The notes beneath the pieces are model-generated. The model had not been told where the DNA came from and searched no databases. It saw only the letters and a program-made list of their open reading frames with translations. Position numbers and translations under genes: made by a program. 64,000 nt of DNA from Mycobacterium shinjukuense (GTDB lineage Bacteria; Actinomycetota; Actinomycetes; Mycobacteriales; Mycobacteriaceae): NCBI RefSeq assembly GCF_010730055.1, contig NZ_AP022575.1, positions 310,001 to 374,000 on the forward strand. Reading direction: 5' to 3'. The number at the start of each line of letters is the position of its first letter. Position 1 is the stretch's first letter. This document shows, in pieces, positions 7,892-17,833 of the stretch.

Positions 7892-10529
7892 ATGTCGTTT
7901 GTGATTGTCGTGCCGGACGCGTTGGCGGCGGCCGCTTCGGATCTGGCAGGCATTGGGTCGGCGATGGCCGAGGCCAACGCCGCGGCGTTGGCCCCGACGA
8001 CGGCGTTGTTGGCCGCGGGTGCCGATGAGGTGTCGGCGGCGATCGCGGCGCTGTTTGGCGCGCACGGGCAGGCGTATCAGGCGGTGAGCGCCCAGATGTC
8101 GGCGTTTCATGCCCAGTTCATGCAGGCGTTGACCGGCGCCGGCGGGGCGTATGCGGCCGCCGAGGCCGCCAACGTCTCGGCGGCGCAGAGCGTCGACCAG
8201 CGGCTGCTCGATCTGATCAATGGGCCCACCCAGGCGTTGTTGGGGCGCCCGTTGATCGGTGACGGCGCCAACGGCGGGCCGGGGCAAGACGGCGGGCCCG
8301 GGGGGTTGCTGTACGGCAACGGCGGCAACGGCGGCACTAGTACCACCGCCGGGGTGGCCGGCGGCAACGGCGGCGCCGCCGGGCTGATCGGCAACGGCGG
8401 GGCCGGGGGCGGCGGCGGGGCCGGCGCGGCCGGCGGCAATGGCGGTGCGGGCGGGTGGCTGTATGGCAACGGCGGCGCCGGCGGGGCCGGCGGCAACGGC
8501 ACCGGCGGCGGCGCCGGCGGGGCCGGTGGGCTCGGCGGAAACGCTGGGTTGTGGGGGGCTGGTGGCGCCGGTGGACACGGCGGCAACGGCGCGGCGTCAT
8601 TAACCACCGGCAAAGCCGGCGGCGCCGGTGGCGACGGTGGCGCGGGTGGCGCCGCCGGGTTATTCGGTGACGCCGGGGCCGGTGGCAACGGCGGCGCCGG
8701 CGGCAAAGGTGCCGAGGGTGTTTCGAGCGGTTCGGCCGGGGGCGTGGGCGGGGACGGTGGGGCCGGCGGCCACGCGCTGCTGTGGGGCGCCGGCGGCCCG
8801 GGCGGCGCCGGCGGGGCCGGCGGCGGCGGCGGCAACACCGTCGACACCCAGTTTGGCAGCGTCTTCCCGGCTGGGGCCGGTGGGGCTGGGGGCGCCGGCG
8901 GCGCCGGGGGCACCGGCGGGTTGTTGTTCGGTGACGGCGGCGCCGGCGGGCACGGTGCAGTCGGCGGCGCCGGCGGCAACGGCGGCAACACCACCGGCTT
9001 TCCCAGCTCCATCGGCGGTCCGGGCGGCGATGCCGGCAACGGCGGGGCCGGCGGCACCGGTGGGGCCGGCGGCAACGCCAGGCTGTGGGGCGTCGGCGGC
9101 ACCGGCGGGGCCGGCGGGGACGGGGGCGTCGGCGGCGCCGGCGGCAAGGGCGGCCCCGGCCTGGGCGGCAACAACAGCGGCGGGCCGGCGGCGACAGCGG
9201 CCGTGGCGGCACGGGCGGCGCCGGCGGCGAGGGCGGCGCCGCCGGGCTGCTGGTGGGCACCGGCGGGCACGGCGGTGACGGCGGGCGGCGCCGCCGTCAA
9301 GGGCGGTGACGGCGGGGCCGCCGCCGGCACGGGCATCGCCGGCGCCGGCGGCCGTGGCGGCGCGGGCGGCAGCGGTGGCAGCGGTGGTGACGGCGGGGGC
9401 GGGGCCGCCGGCCCCACCGGGTGGCTGTTCGGCGATGGCGGGGCCGGAAGAAGGAAGGAAGGGGCGGCGGCACGGCAATGGAACGGCAGTGGCGGTAAGG
9501 AATGGAACGGCGGCAACGGCGGCAAGGGCAGGCCACCGCCGGAGCTTGAGCCGGGCCGAGGCCACCAGCGGAGGCGGGGGTGCAGCGGCGGAACCGGCGG
9601 AGCCGCAGGGGTCCGGAAGGGAGTGGGCCGCCGGCAACGCCGGGCTTTTGGGCGTGGGCGGGGCCGGCGGGCACGGCGCCGCCGGCGGCAACGCCGGTGC
9701 GGGCGGCGCTGGCGGTGGTGGGACTGGAAGCGGCGACGGCGGCGACGGCGGTAAGGGCGGCGGCGGCGGGGCCGGTGGGTCCGGCGGGGCCGGCGGCACT
9801 GGCGGGCTGGTGTTCGGCATCGGAGGGGGCGGCGGCAGCGGTGGCGACGGCGGTGCCGGCGGGCTCGGCGCCAACGGTAAGAGCGCCGGTCCCACCGGCG
9901 CAAACGGCGGTAACGGGGGCGACGGCGGCAACGGCGCAATGGGAGGGGCCGGCGGCGCCGGCGGCGCCGGGGGGCTGCTGTTCGGCACCGGAGGCGACGG
10001 GGGCCGCGGAGGCAACGGCAGCGCCGGGGGCGGTGGCGGCTTCGGCTCCTTCGGCGACATCACCAACGGGGACGGCGGCAATGCCGGCAGGGGTGGCGAC
10101 GCTGGCAACGGCGGGAACGGCGGCGGTGCCGGCGGCAACGGCGGGGGGCTGTTCGGCAATGGCGGGGCCGGCGGCGATGGCGGCGTAGGCGGCGAGGGCG
10201 GCAAGGGCGGCCTCGCTCCTGCTCCCGGTGTCCCCGGCGGGAGCAATGATGGCGGCAAGGGCGGCAATGGCGGCAATGGCGGCAATGGCTGGGTGCTGTT
10301 CGGCAACGGCGGCGCCGGCGGCGACGCCGGTGCCGGCGGGTCAGCCGGCGGCGCTGGCGCCGTTGCCGGTGCCGGCGGCAAAGGCGGCGACGGCGGGGAC
10401 GCGCAGCTGATCGGCGACGGCGGCAGCGGCGGGAACGGCGCCACCGGGGCGCCGAACGGGGCCGGCGGGGCCGGCGGCCTTGGTGGGGTGCTGTTCGGCC
10501 AACCCGGTGCGGTTGGGGCGTCGCCGTAG
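7892..10529 (+). pseudogene. PE_PGRS protein gene, frameshifted
   Basis: ATG 7892 sits 6 bases behind GGAGG. The PE domain is complete (MSFVIVVPDALAAAASDLAG to about residue 100), then comes the linker GRPLIGDGANGG and a Gly-Gly-Ala/Asn repeat domain. The frame changes near 9180 and returns near 9290. It changes again in a messy stretch at 9445-9560 (ggaagaaggaaggaagg), after which the PGRS frame continues to a normal C-terminus (GQPGAVGASP) at 10529. As read, translation stops at 9754. The GC-rich repeats are error-prone, so the frame breaks may be assembly errors. PE_PGRS proteins are surface-exposed via type VII secretion. Confidence 0.8.
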
Positions 10530-10538
10530 CCGGATGCT

Positions 10539-10595
10539 TATCGGCGCCGGCGGGCTTGGCGGCCTGCTGTTCGGCCTACCCGGGGCATCACCCTA
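10539..10595 (+). repeat. Duplicated 3' tip of the PE_PGRS gene
   Basis: Immediately after the PE_PGRS stop, 57 bases again encode GAGGLGGLLFGLPGASP followed by a stop, matching the gene's own last codons. This looks like a tandem partial duplication of the 3' end or the scar of a recombined second PGRS gene. Confidence 0.5.
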
Positions 10596-10728
10596 GTCGG
10601 TAGGCGCTGCGCCTCGTCACCGAACGCGGCGACGCGCCCGTCGAGCACCGCGGCCCCCCGGCGGGCAGCCGCGTCTTCTTCCCCGTTGGGGACGGCAAGT
10701 TCCGCCACAGTGTTGTCGACGCGCGTAA

Positions 10729-10900
10729 TCCGACCCAGACCTGGCCATCCGCATGTCGGGGGAGCAACGGCTGCCCGGCATCTGCTCCGGCAGAGCGGCC
10801 GCCCGGAGACGTGGTTCAACCAAGCGCACCGGCCCGCGTTCCCCCACGCCGATATTCTGCGAGCGCCGCACGACCACAGCCCGCGGCATCGCCGGTACGG
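10729..10900 (+). pseudogene. Relic of a Z-prenyl diphosphate synthase 3' end
   Basis: The DNA follows the last part of the prenyl synthase gene at 5395-5569, sharing cgacccagacctgg, gtcgggggagca and cggcatcgccggtacgg. In one frame it reads MSGEQRLPGI; in another ETWFNQAHRPAFPHADILRA, then HRRYG. At least one frameshift and the loss of the 5' two thirds leave it non-functional. It is a partial duplicate of the gene 5 kb upstream or of a close paralogue. Confidence 0.7.
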
Positions 10901-11094
10901 CAAGCGGGCGCCAAGCCTGGCTGTGGTCGGTCACCGACGTGCCGCCCCGCTGGCTGCGCAACTGGCAAAACGGCGCGGCCCGGCTGACCGCCGCCGACCT
11001 GGGCGGGCGGGTCGCCGTCTCTACCGACTAGCCTGGCGACGGTGCGGGCCGCTGGTCCGCATCGGCCTGTTTCCGATCGTGTCAGGGGGTATGC

Positions 11095-12186
11095 GTGGGT
11101 GCTTCGCGGGTTCCGCCGGCCGGTGTCGTTCGGGTGATCGAACGGGCCCGGCATCACCTCATTGGCCTGCATCGACGCTTGGTCCCAGCGCCGGTTGCGC
11201 TGATCGAAATGATCCTGGACGCTTGGGCGGCCCAGGCGATCACCGCCGCGGCGGATCTGGGCATCGCCGACGCCCTGGCCCACGGGCCGTTGTCGGCCGA
11301 GGAGCTGGCGGCCGCGGTCGACGCCGACGCCGATGCCCTCGCCCGGCTGCTGCGGGCGCTGATCGGCCGCGGCATTTTCCGGCAACGCCACGACGGCCGC
11401 TACGAGCTGACTCCGCTGGCCGACGCCCTGCGCAGTGACGCCGACGTGTCGTTGGCCGGGATGGCCCGATGGGTGGGCGCCCCACAGCACCGCGAGCACT
11501 GGAGCCGGCTGACGCACGCGGTGCGAAGCGGTCGTTCCGTTGTCCCCGAATTGCGGGGCAAACCCGCTTTCGACTACCTGGCCGCCGAGCCGGAACTCGC
11601 CGAAATCTTCAACCAGGCGATGACGGGCACGACCGAGCTGTCGATCGCGCCGGTGGTGGCCGCCTACGACTTCAGCCCCTGCGCGACGGTCGTCGACGTC
11701 GGCGGCGGGCATGGCCGGCTGCTAGCCGCGATCCTGGATGCGACGCCGCACGCGCGTGGCATCCTGTTCGACCAAACCCACGTGGTGGCCGGGGCGCCGG
11801 CACTGTTGGCCGAACACCAGGTCGTTGACCGGGTGCGAATTGAAGAGGGGTCGTTCTTCGACGACGCGATACCACGCGGGGGTGACACCTACGTACTAAA
11901 GAACATCATCCACGACTGGCCCGACGACGACGCGGCGCGCATCCTCGGCAACGTGCGCGCTGCGGCCGGCGCGGGCAGCAAAGCATTGCTCATCGAGCAG
12001 GTGATTCCGCCGCACCACCGGGACTTCACCGGCAAGTGGCTGGACCTGGAGATGTTGGTCGCCCTCGGTGCCCGCGAGCGCACCGCCGCCGAATACCAGC
12101 GGCTGCTGCAGCGCGCGGGCTTTGGTGGCATGCGGGTGATCGGGACGGCCTCGCCGTACAGCGTCATCGAAGCCACCGCGATCTAG
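11095..12186 (+). CDS. SAM-dependent O-methyltransferase family protein
   Basis: A 363-residue protein of the plant-type O-methyltransferase (Methyltransf_2) family. Residues about 35-120 form the winged-helix dimerisation domain (AITAAADLGIADAL, then LLRALIGRGIF). The SAM-binding motif VVDVGGGHGRLLAAIL is near residue 200, KNIIHDWPDDDA near residue 265, and ALLIEQVIPP follows. Such enzymes methylate hydroxyls of small aromatic or polyketide molecules; the substrate here is unknown. The GTG start at 11095 is preceded by CAGGGGG. It lies inside the PE island without pathway partners, so it is accessory. Confidence 0.85.
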   Translation: MGASRVPPAGVVRVIERARHHLIGLHRRLVPAPVALIEMILDAWAAQAITAAADLGIADALAHGPLSAEELAAAVDADADALARLLRALIGRGIFRQRHDGRYELTPLADALRSDADVSLAGMARWVGAPQHREHWSRLTHAVRSGRSVVPELRGKPAFDYLAAEPELAEIFNQAMTGTTELSIAPVVAAYDFSPCATVVDVGGGHGRLLAAILDATPHARGILFDQTHVVAGAPALLAEHQVVDRVRIEEGSFFDDAIPRGGDTYVLKNIIHDWPDDDAARILGNVRAAAGAGSKALLIEQVIPPHHRDFTGKWLDLEMLVALGARERTAAEYQRLLQRAGFGGMRVIGTASPYSVIEATAI

Positions 12187-12300
12187 CCGGGCGGGGAATA
12201 GCCGCCGGCAGCGGCTGGTCATTGTGCGTGTGGCAGTAACCGGCAGTGCTTAACGCCACGCTCACATGTTCGACCAACTGGCTATCAAGGAGTCACCGAC

Positions 12301-12714
12301 ATGACCGCTGTCTTTGGTCCGTTAACCAGGCCGCTCTACGACTCGACGGATTCGCTGTTGCGTTTCGCGATGCGCGCCGACGCCACGTTGACCGGACTTA
12401 TCGGTCTGGCCGTTGCCGTCGCCGCCCACCCGGTGTCGGGGCTGACTGGCCCAACGGCCGGGCAGGAATACGGCGTCGGCACGTTCTTCGTGCTCTACGG
12501 CCTGGTGGTGTTCGGTCTCGCCGCGTTGCCGAACGTGCGCCGCGCCGGTAGCGGCGTGGTCGCGGCCAACATGGTGTACACCCTGGCGGCGGTCGTTGCC
12601 GCCGAACTGGTGCCCATGACCACGACCGGGATTGCCGCGACCCTGGCCAGCGGCGGGTACACCGCCGGGTTCGCGGGCCTGCAGTACCTGGGAGTACGCC
12701 GACTGCCGGCCTAA
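12301..12714 (+). CDS. Small four-helix integral membrane protein
   Basis: A 137-residue hydrophobic protein with about four predicted helices (near residues 28-45, 60-78, 85-105, 110-130) and no charged catalytic motif. ATG 12301 follows AAGGAG at 12287-12292. I do not recognise the family with certainty; its pattern is like that of small conserved mycobacterial membrane proteins. It stands alone between the methyltransferase and the second PE_PGRS gene. Confidence 0.75.
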   Translation: MTAVFGPLTRPLYDSTDSLLRFAMRADATLTGLIGLAVAVAAHPVSGLTGPTAGQEYGVGTFFVLYGLVVFGLAALPNVRRAGSGVVAANMVYTLAAVVAAELVPMTTTGIAATLASGGYTAGFAGLQYLGVRRLPA

Positions 12715-13105
12715 CTCCCGTCCCGTCGGCGCTTCCTCGAGGCAATTTCGAAACCATTGTCGGCGCGCCCCCGGGCTTGGTGATAATCGTGCGCTGGATT
12801 TGCGTCACCAGATTGGTATCCGGACGAACAGATGGACGACGACACCATTGGGTGCGGCCCCGCCTCGCGGCGTGCATCGCCCCATGGCCTGCGCTGATGG
12901 CCAGTTACGAGCTGGTGATCGCGACCGCCGGTGGGCAAGCTGCACAGGAGTGTCTGGTGGAAGTTGTGCATTTTTAATACTGCCCGGTCCGGCGGAAATG
13001 CGAGAGCACATATTCCTGCCGAAAACCGACCGGGGTAACGCGGGGTGGCGATACCATCTGCGTATTCCGACTGGCTTCCAGGGGGAATAGCGACGGAGGA
13101 CCACG
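12715..13105. other. Intergenic region before the second PE_PGRS gene
   Basis: 391 bases with no gene that I can support. It ends in the shared box ggcgataccatc (13048-13059) and a GGAGG ribosome site (13095-13099). Confidence 0.5.
13048..13059 (+). promoter_or_regulatory. Shared upstream box of PE_PGRS genes, second copy
   Basis: Identical 12-mer ggcgataccatc to that at 7831-7842, ending 47 bases before the ATG of the downstream PE_PGRS gene. Confidence 0.4.
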
Positions 13106-16100
13106 ATGGCGTTTCTGATTGCCGCACCGGATGTGTTGGCCCAAGCCGCAACGGAGTTGGCCGGTATTGGTTCGGCGATCAACGCGGCCAACGTGGCCGC
13201 GGCGGGTCCGACCACCGCGTTGTTGGCCGCCGGTGCCGATGAGGTGTCGGCGGCGATAGCGTCGCTGTTTTCTGGGCATGCCCAGGCCTATCAGGGGTTG
13301 AGCGCGCAGGTGTCCGGGTTTCATGCGCAGTTCGTGCAGGCGTTGACCGCCGCCGGCGGGGCGTATGCGGCCGCCGAGGCCGCCAACGTTTCGGCGCAGA
13401 GCGTGCAGCAGGACTTGTTGGCTGTGATCAATGCGCCCACCCTGGCGCTGTTGGGGCGCCCACTGATCGGTGATGGCGCCAATGCGACGACGCCGGGCGG
13501 CAACGGCGGGGACGGCGGGTTGTTGTGGGGCAACGGCGGTAACGGGGCCGCGGGCGCGCCCGGGACCGGCCAGGCGGGCGGAAACGGCGGGTCTGCCGGG
13601 TTGATCGGCAACGGCGGCAAGGGTGGGGCCGGCGCATCCGGCACATCCGGCCCATCCGCCACCGCGGGTGGTATCGGCGGCGCCGGCGGGGCCGGCGGCG
13701 CCGGCGGGTGGCTGTTCGGCAACGGTGGGGCCGGCGGGGCCGGCGGTATCGGCGGGCTCGGGACGGTCACCAGCGGCAACGGCGGCGCCGGCGGGATCGG
13801 CGGGGCCGCCGGGTTGTGGGGCGCCGGCGGGGCCGGCGGGCTCGGCGGCGCCGGCGGGGCCGGCGGGGCCGGCGGCAACCCCACGCCCACCGGCACCGCA
13901 CCCAACGGCGGCAACGGTGCAAACGCCGCCAGCAGCTCTAGCTCCCCTGCCGTCGGCGGCCCCGGCGGCAACGGCACCACCGGCAGCGCCACCGTTAACG
14001 GTGGCGACGGCGGTCAGGGCGGGAACGCTGTCGGGCAGTCGGGCCAGTTCATGGGTCAGATCATCGGCGGCATCGGCGGTATTGGTGGCGAGGGCGCCAA
14101 CGGCGGCGACGGCGGAAACGGCGGGGACGCCTTCCAAGCTTCTGTGGGAATCGGTGGACCCGCCGGCGCCCCCGGTACACCGTTCGGCGGTAGGGGAGGA
14201 GACGGGGGGAGCGCCCTTGGCTTGGGCGGCAATGGCGGCAACGGCGGCAAAGGCGGGGACTCCATCGGGTTCGCTGTTGACCCGAACCACCCCGGGGCGG
14301 CGGGCGGTAACGGCGGTAACGGCGCCACCGGCGCCGCCGGCGGCACCGGCGGCGCGGGCGGCGCAGGCGGCGCCGGCGGTCGCGGAGGGCTGCTGGTCGG
14401 CATCGGCGGCGACGGCGGCGCGGGCGGCGCCGGCGGCAACGCCGGGGCCGGCGCCCCCGGCGGTTCCGGCGGCAACGGCGGCGCGGCGGGCGATACCCTC
14501 GGGTCTTTCACCGCCGTGCAGAACCAACCGGGCGGCAGGGGCGGTGACGCCGGCAACGGCGGCAACGCCGGTGGCGCCGGGGTTGGCGGCGCCGGTGGCG
14601 CCGGGGGGGCCGGTGGAATGCTGGTCGGCAACGGCGGTGACGGCGGTGCGGGCGGCGCCGGCGGGGCCGGTGCGGCCGGGGGCGCCGCCGGCAAGGGTGG
14701 CGCCGGCGGGGCCGGCGGCAACGCCAGCACATGGCAACTGTTGGTCAACTCCACTCTCAAGGGCGGTGACGGCGGTGACGGCGGGGTCGGCGGAGACGGC
14801 GGCAACGCCAGCAACGGCGCCGCGGGTGGCCGCGGCGGAGACGGCGGAACCCCGGGGTTGCTCGGGCTGCCAGGGCGCGCCGGCATCGGCGGCGCGGGCG
14901 GCCCGGGCGCCGCGGGCGGCGCCCTGGGCACGGGCGGTGGCGGCGGGGTCGGCGGGTTCACGTTGGGCAGCCTCGGCACCTTCCCCGATCCGGGGCCGCC
15001 GAGCACCCTCGGTGCCAACGGCGCCGCCGGGGCCGACGGCTTGCCGGGCGCTGCCGGTGTTGCCGGCGCATCTGGCCCGAACGGCACCACCGCCAGCCCG
15101 TCGATCGTGAACACGATTGTCAACGGGCCCTTCGAGGCGCTGTTGGGGCGCCCACTGATCGGTGATGGTCTCGATGGCGGGCCGGGGCAAAACGGCGGGG
15201 CCGGCGGGTTGTTGTACGGCAACGGTGGCAACGGCGGCACCAGCACGACCGCCGGGGTTCCCGGCGGTCACGGTGGTGCCGCCGGGTTGATCGGCAACGG
15301 CGGGTTTGGCGGCGGCGGCGGGCCCGGCGCGGCCGGCGGCAACGGAGGAGCCGGCGGCTGGTTGATCGGCAACGGCGGCGCCGGTGGGCCCGGCGGGACG
15401 GCCACGGCTGCGGGTGTTGCCGGCGGCGCCGGCGGCGCCGGCGGCGCCGCCGGGCTGTGGGGCGCCGGCGGGGCCGGCGGGGACGGCGGCAACGGCGCGG
15501 TTGGGGCCACATTCACTCCGGGTGGCGCCGGTGGCAACGGCGGTGCCGGCGGCAGGGGCGGGTTGTTCGGCGACGCCGGCGCCGGCGGCGACGGCGGTGC
15601 TGGCGGCATCGGGATATTGGCGGCCCTAGGCGGCAAGGGTGGTCACGGCGGGGCCGGGGGCAGCGCCGGGCTGTGGGGCGCCGGCGGCGCCGGCGGGGCC
15701 GGCGGCATCGGGGGAGCGGGCGGCAACGGATTTCTGAGCGGCCTTACCGGGGTGTCCGGTGGGGACGGCGGGGCCGGTGGTAGCGGCGGCGCCGGCGGCG
15801 CCGGCGGGCTGCTGTTCGGCGACGGCGGGCTAGGCGGGCACGGCGCCGCCGGCGGCGGCGGCGGCTTGGGTGCCTCCTCCATTACACCGTCCATCGGCCC
15901 AGGCGCCGCGGGCGGCGCCGGCGGCGATGGCGGGGCCGGTGGGGCCGGCGGGGCCGGCGGCAACGCCAGGCTGTGGGGCATCGGCGGGGCCGGTGGGGCC
16001 GGCGGGGTGGGCGGCAACGCCGGCCACGCCGGCAACGGCGCCAACGGCGGAACACAAGGGCTAATCAATCCTGCCCAGGGCGGCCCCGGCGGCAACGGCG

Positions 16101-16717
16101 GCAACGGCGGGATCGGCGGCGTGGGCGGCGCCGGCGGCAACGGCGGCCACGGCGGGCTGCTGTACGGCGCCGCCGGCGGCGGCGGCCACGGCGCCGACGG
16201 CGGCAACGCCGGCAACGGCGGCACCGGCGGTTCCGCCACCGGAAGCTCCACCGTCCAGGGGAAAGGTGGCAACGGCGGTAGCGGCGGCGCCGGCGGCGTC
16301 GGTGGGACCGGCGGTGGCAGCGCCAGCGGCGGCGCCGCGTGGGGGGTTGGCACCGGTGGGGCCGGCGGTCACGGCGGATCCGGCGGTGACGGCGGGGTCC
16401 GCGGCACCGGCCCAGGCGGCAACGGTGTCAACGGCAACGGTGGCGCCGGGGCCGACGGCGGCGAGGGCGGTCCCGGTGGGTTCCTCTACGGCAACGGCGG
16501 CGCTGGTGGTGACGCCGGCGCCGGCGGGGCCAGTGGTGGGACCGGAGCCACCGCCGGTGCCGGCGGCAAGGGCGGTGACGGCGGCAACGCGCAGCTGATC
16601 GGCGACGGCGGCCACGGCGGGGCCGGCGGCAAGGGAACACCCAACGGGCCAGGTGGCGCCGGCGGCGCCAAGGGTCAGCTGTCCGGCCAGCCCGGCGCGG
16701 CCGGGGCATCACCGTAG
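13106..16717 (+). CDS. PE_PGRS family protein with two linker/PGRS units (Rv1091-like)
   Basis: A 1203-residue protein in the position of PE_PGRS22. The PE domain covers residues 1-100 (MAFLIAAPDVLAQAATELAG), followed by the first GRPLIGDGAN linker and a Gly-rich repeat domain. Near residue 675 (DNA 15119) a second linker, LLGRPLIGDGLDGG, appears without a PE domain. From there the DNA closely follows the PGRS part of the gene at 7892-10529, including YGNGGNGGTSTTAG and the C-terminus GQPGAAGASP. The protein therefore looks like a fusion of two PGRS domains by recombination between neighbours. ATG 13106 sits 6 bases behind GGAGG. PE_PGRS proteins are exported to the cell surface; no enzymatic part is visible. 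Confidence 0.9.
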   Translation: MAFLIAAPDVLAQAATELAGIGSAINAANVAAAGPTTALLAAGADEVSAAIASLFSGHAQAYQGLSAQVSGFHAQFVQALTAAGGAYAAAEAANVSAQSVQQDLLAVINAPTLALLGRPLIGDGANATTPGGNGGDGGLLWGNGGNGAAGAPGTGQAGGNGGSAGLIGNGGKGGAGASGTSGPSATAGGIGGAGGAGGAGGWLFGNGGAGGAGGIGGLGTVTSGNGGAGGIGGAAGLWGAGGAGGLGGAGGAGGAGGNPTPTGTAPNGGNGANAASSSSSPAVGGPGGNGTTGSATVNGGDGGQGGNAVGQSGQFMGQIIGGIGGIGGEGANGGDGGNGGDAFQASVGIGGPAGAPGTPFGGRGGDGGSALGLGGNGGNGGKGGDSIGFAVDPNHPGAAGGNGGNGATGAAGGTGGAGGAGGAGGRGGLLVGIGGDGGAGGAGGNAGAGAPGGSGGNGGAAGDTLGSFTAVQNQPGGRGGDAGNGGNAGGAGVGGAGGAGGAGGMLVGNGGDGGAGGAGGAGAAGGAAGKGGAGGAGGNASTWQLLVNSTLKGGDGGDGGVGGDGGNASNGAAGGRGGDGGTPGLLGLPGRAGIGGAGGPGAAGGALGTGGGGGVGGFTLGSLGTFPDPGPPSTLGANGAAGADGLPGAAGVAGASGPNGTTASPSIVNTIVNGPFEALLGRPLIGDGLDGGPGQNGGAGGLLYGNGGNGGTSTTAGVPGGHGGAAGLIGNGGFGGGGGPGAAGGNGGAGGWLIGNGGAGGPGGTATAAGVAGGAGGAGGAAGLWGAGGAGGDGGNGAVGATFTPGGAGGNGGAGGRGGLFGDAGAGGDGGAGGIGILAALGGKGGHGGAGGSAGLWGAGGAGGAGGIGGAGGNGFLSGLTGVSGGDGGAGGSGGAGGAGGLLFGDGGLGGHGAAGGGGGLGASSITPSIGPGAAGGAGGDGGAGGAGGAGGNARLWGIGGAGGAGGVGGNAGHAGNGANGGTQGLINPAQGGPGGNGGNGGIGGVGGAGGNGGHGGLLYGAAGGGGHGADGGNAGNGGTGGSATGSSTVQGKGGNGGSGGAGGVGGTGGGSASGGAAWGVGTGGAGGHGGSGGDGGVRGTGPGGNGVNGNGGAGADGGEGGPGGFLYGNGGAGGDAGAGGASGGTGATAGAGGKGGDGGNAQLIGDGGHGGAGGKGTPNGPGGAGGAKGQLSGQPGAAGASP

Positions 16718-16756
16718 CCGGTAGGCCCGCCGCCTTCGGCCGGGCCCGTCGGCGTC

Positions 16757-17695
16757 CTACAGCTTGCGCAGCCGCAGCCGGTTGATGGAGTGATCGGCGT
16801 CCTTGCGCAGCACGAGGGTGGCCCGCGGCCGGGTCGGCAGAATGTTCTCCACCAGGTTGGGCCGGTTGATCGAGCGCCAGATCTCCTTCGCGGCGATGAC
16901 GGCCTGCGAATCCGACAACGCCGCGTAGTGGTGGAAGTGTGATTCCGGGTTGGCGAACGCCGTGGTGCGCATGGCCAAAAACCGCGACACATACCACTGC
17001 TCGATGTCCTCGATCCGAGCGTCCACATACAGCGAGAAGTCGAACAGGTCCGACACCATCAACGTCGGCCCGGTCTGCAAGACGTTGAGCCCCTCCAGGA
17101 TCAAGATGTCCGGATGGCGGACGACGTGCTTGGCCCCGGGAATGATGTCGTAGCGCAGATGCGAATACACCGGTGCGCACGCGTAGTCGGAACCCGATTT
17201 CACCGAGGTGACAAACCGCATCAGCGCCCGGCGGTTGTAACTCTCCGGAAAGCCTTTGCGGTGCATGAGGTTTCGCCGCTCCAACTCGGCGTTGGGGTAG
17301 AGAAACCCGTCGGTGGTCACCAGGTCCACCCGGGGGTGGTGATCCCAGCGAGCCAACAGCGCCTGCAGCACACGGGCGGTGGTTGACTTGCCGACCGCCA
17401 CGGACCCGGCCACCCCGATGATGAACGGCACCGGCCGGTCCGGGTTTTGTTGGGGCTCGCCGAGGAATTCGGCGGTGGCGGCGAACAGTCGCTGGCGGGC
17501 GGCGACCTGAAGGTGGATGAGCCGGGCCAACGGCAGGTAGACCTCTTCGACTTCGAGCAGGTCGATCTGCTCGCCGAGACCGCGCAGGCCGATCAGTTCC
17601 TCTTCGGTAAGGGCCAGAGGCGTCGACATGCGAAGCGCGCGCCATTGCTTCCGGTCGAACTCGATATACGGGCTCGGCTCGCTAACCCGCGTCAT
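16757..17695 (-). CDS. coaA: Pantothenate kinase type I
   Basis: Catalyses the first, rate-limiting step of coenzyme A synthesis (pantothenate + ATP to 4'-phosphopantothenate) in the cytosol. The 312-residue protein has the standard length. The P-loop GSVAVGKST is at residues 97-105, followed by the conserved DLVTTDGFLYPN segment and ILEGLNVLQ. Convergent with the PE_PGRS gene (39 bases apart) and divergent from glyA. Type I PanK is normally feedback-inhibited by CoA. Confidence 0.96.
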   Translation of the reverse strand: MTRVSEPSPYIEFDRKQWRALRMSTPLALTEEELIGLRGLGEQIDLLEVEEVYLPLARLIHLQVAARQRLFAATAEFLGEPQQNPDRPVPFIIGVAGSVAVGKSTTARVLQALLARWDHHPRVDLVTTDGFLYPNAELERRNLMHRKGFPESYNRRALMRFVTSVKSGSDYACAPVYSHLRYDIIPGAKHVVRHPDILILEGLNVLQTGPTLMVSDLFDFSLYVDARIEDIEQWYVSRFLAMRTTAFANPESHFHHYAALSDSQAVIAAKEIWRSINRPNLVENILPTRPRATLVLRKDADHSINRLRLRKL

Positions 17696-17769
17696 GGTGT
17701 CAGTCTTGCAGGGAGGGCGCTGCGCCCGACGGCTGGGGCTGCGCGCTTAGGGAGCGCCGCAGCGCTGGA

Positions 17770-17785
17770 TACACTGGCGCCCGTG
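17770..17785 (+). promoter_or_regulatory. Candidate leaderless promoter of glyA
   Basis: TACACT at 17770-17775 is a good mycobacterial -10 hexamer. Seven bases later GTG (17783) opens a frame continuous with glyA (VTAAPDARTS). This is the spacing of leaderless mRNAs and offers a start 17 codons upstream of the conventional ATG. Confidence 0.4.
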
Positions 17786-17833
17786 ACCGCAGCACCTGAC
17801 GCCCGCACGTCAACCCCGCCAACGGCCTCCGTG

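Larger units (their letters stand above)
10530..11094. other. Long non-coding stretch with relics
   Basis: 565 bases without an intact gene. They hold the duplicated PGRS tip (10539-10595), an unidentified segment (10600-10728), the prenyl-synthase relic (10729-10900) and an unrecognised tail before the methyltransferase ribosome site. Confidence 0.6.

Noticed and set aside
8107..9939. Long Pro/Arg-rich minus-strand frames opposite the PE_PGRS genes
   Set aside because: Antisense shadows of Gly-Gly-Ala repeats in GC-rich DNA; no ribosome site and no family resemblance.
10538..10903. Minus-strand 121-codon frame after the first PE_PGRS gene
   Set aside because: Most of it is antisense to the prenyl-synthase relic; no domain could be recognised.
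13498..16700. Tandem GC-rich repeats as a possible CRISPR or minisatellite array
   Set aside because: They are the coding repeats of a PE_PGRS gene in one open frame, with no constant repeat/spacer pattern.
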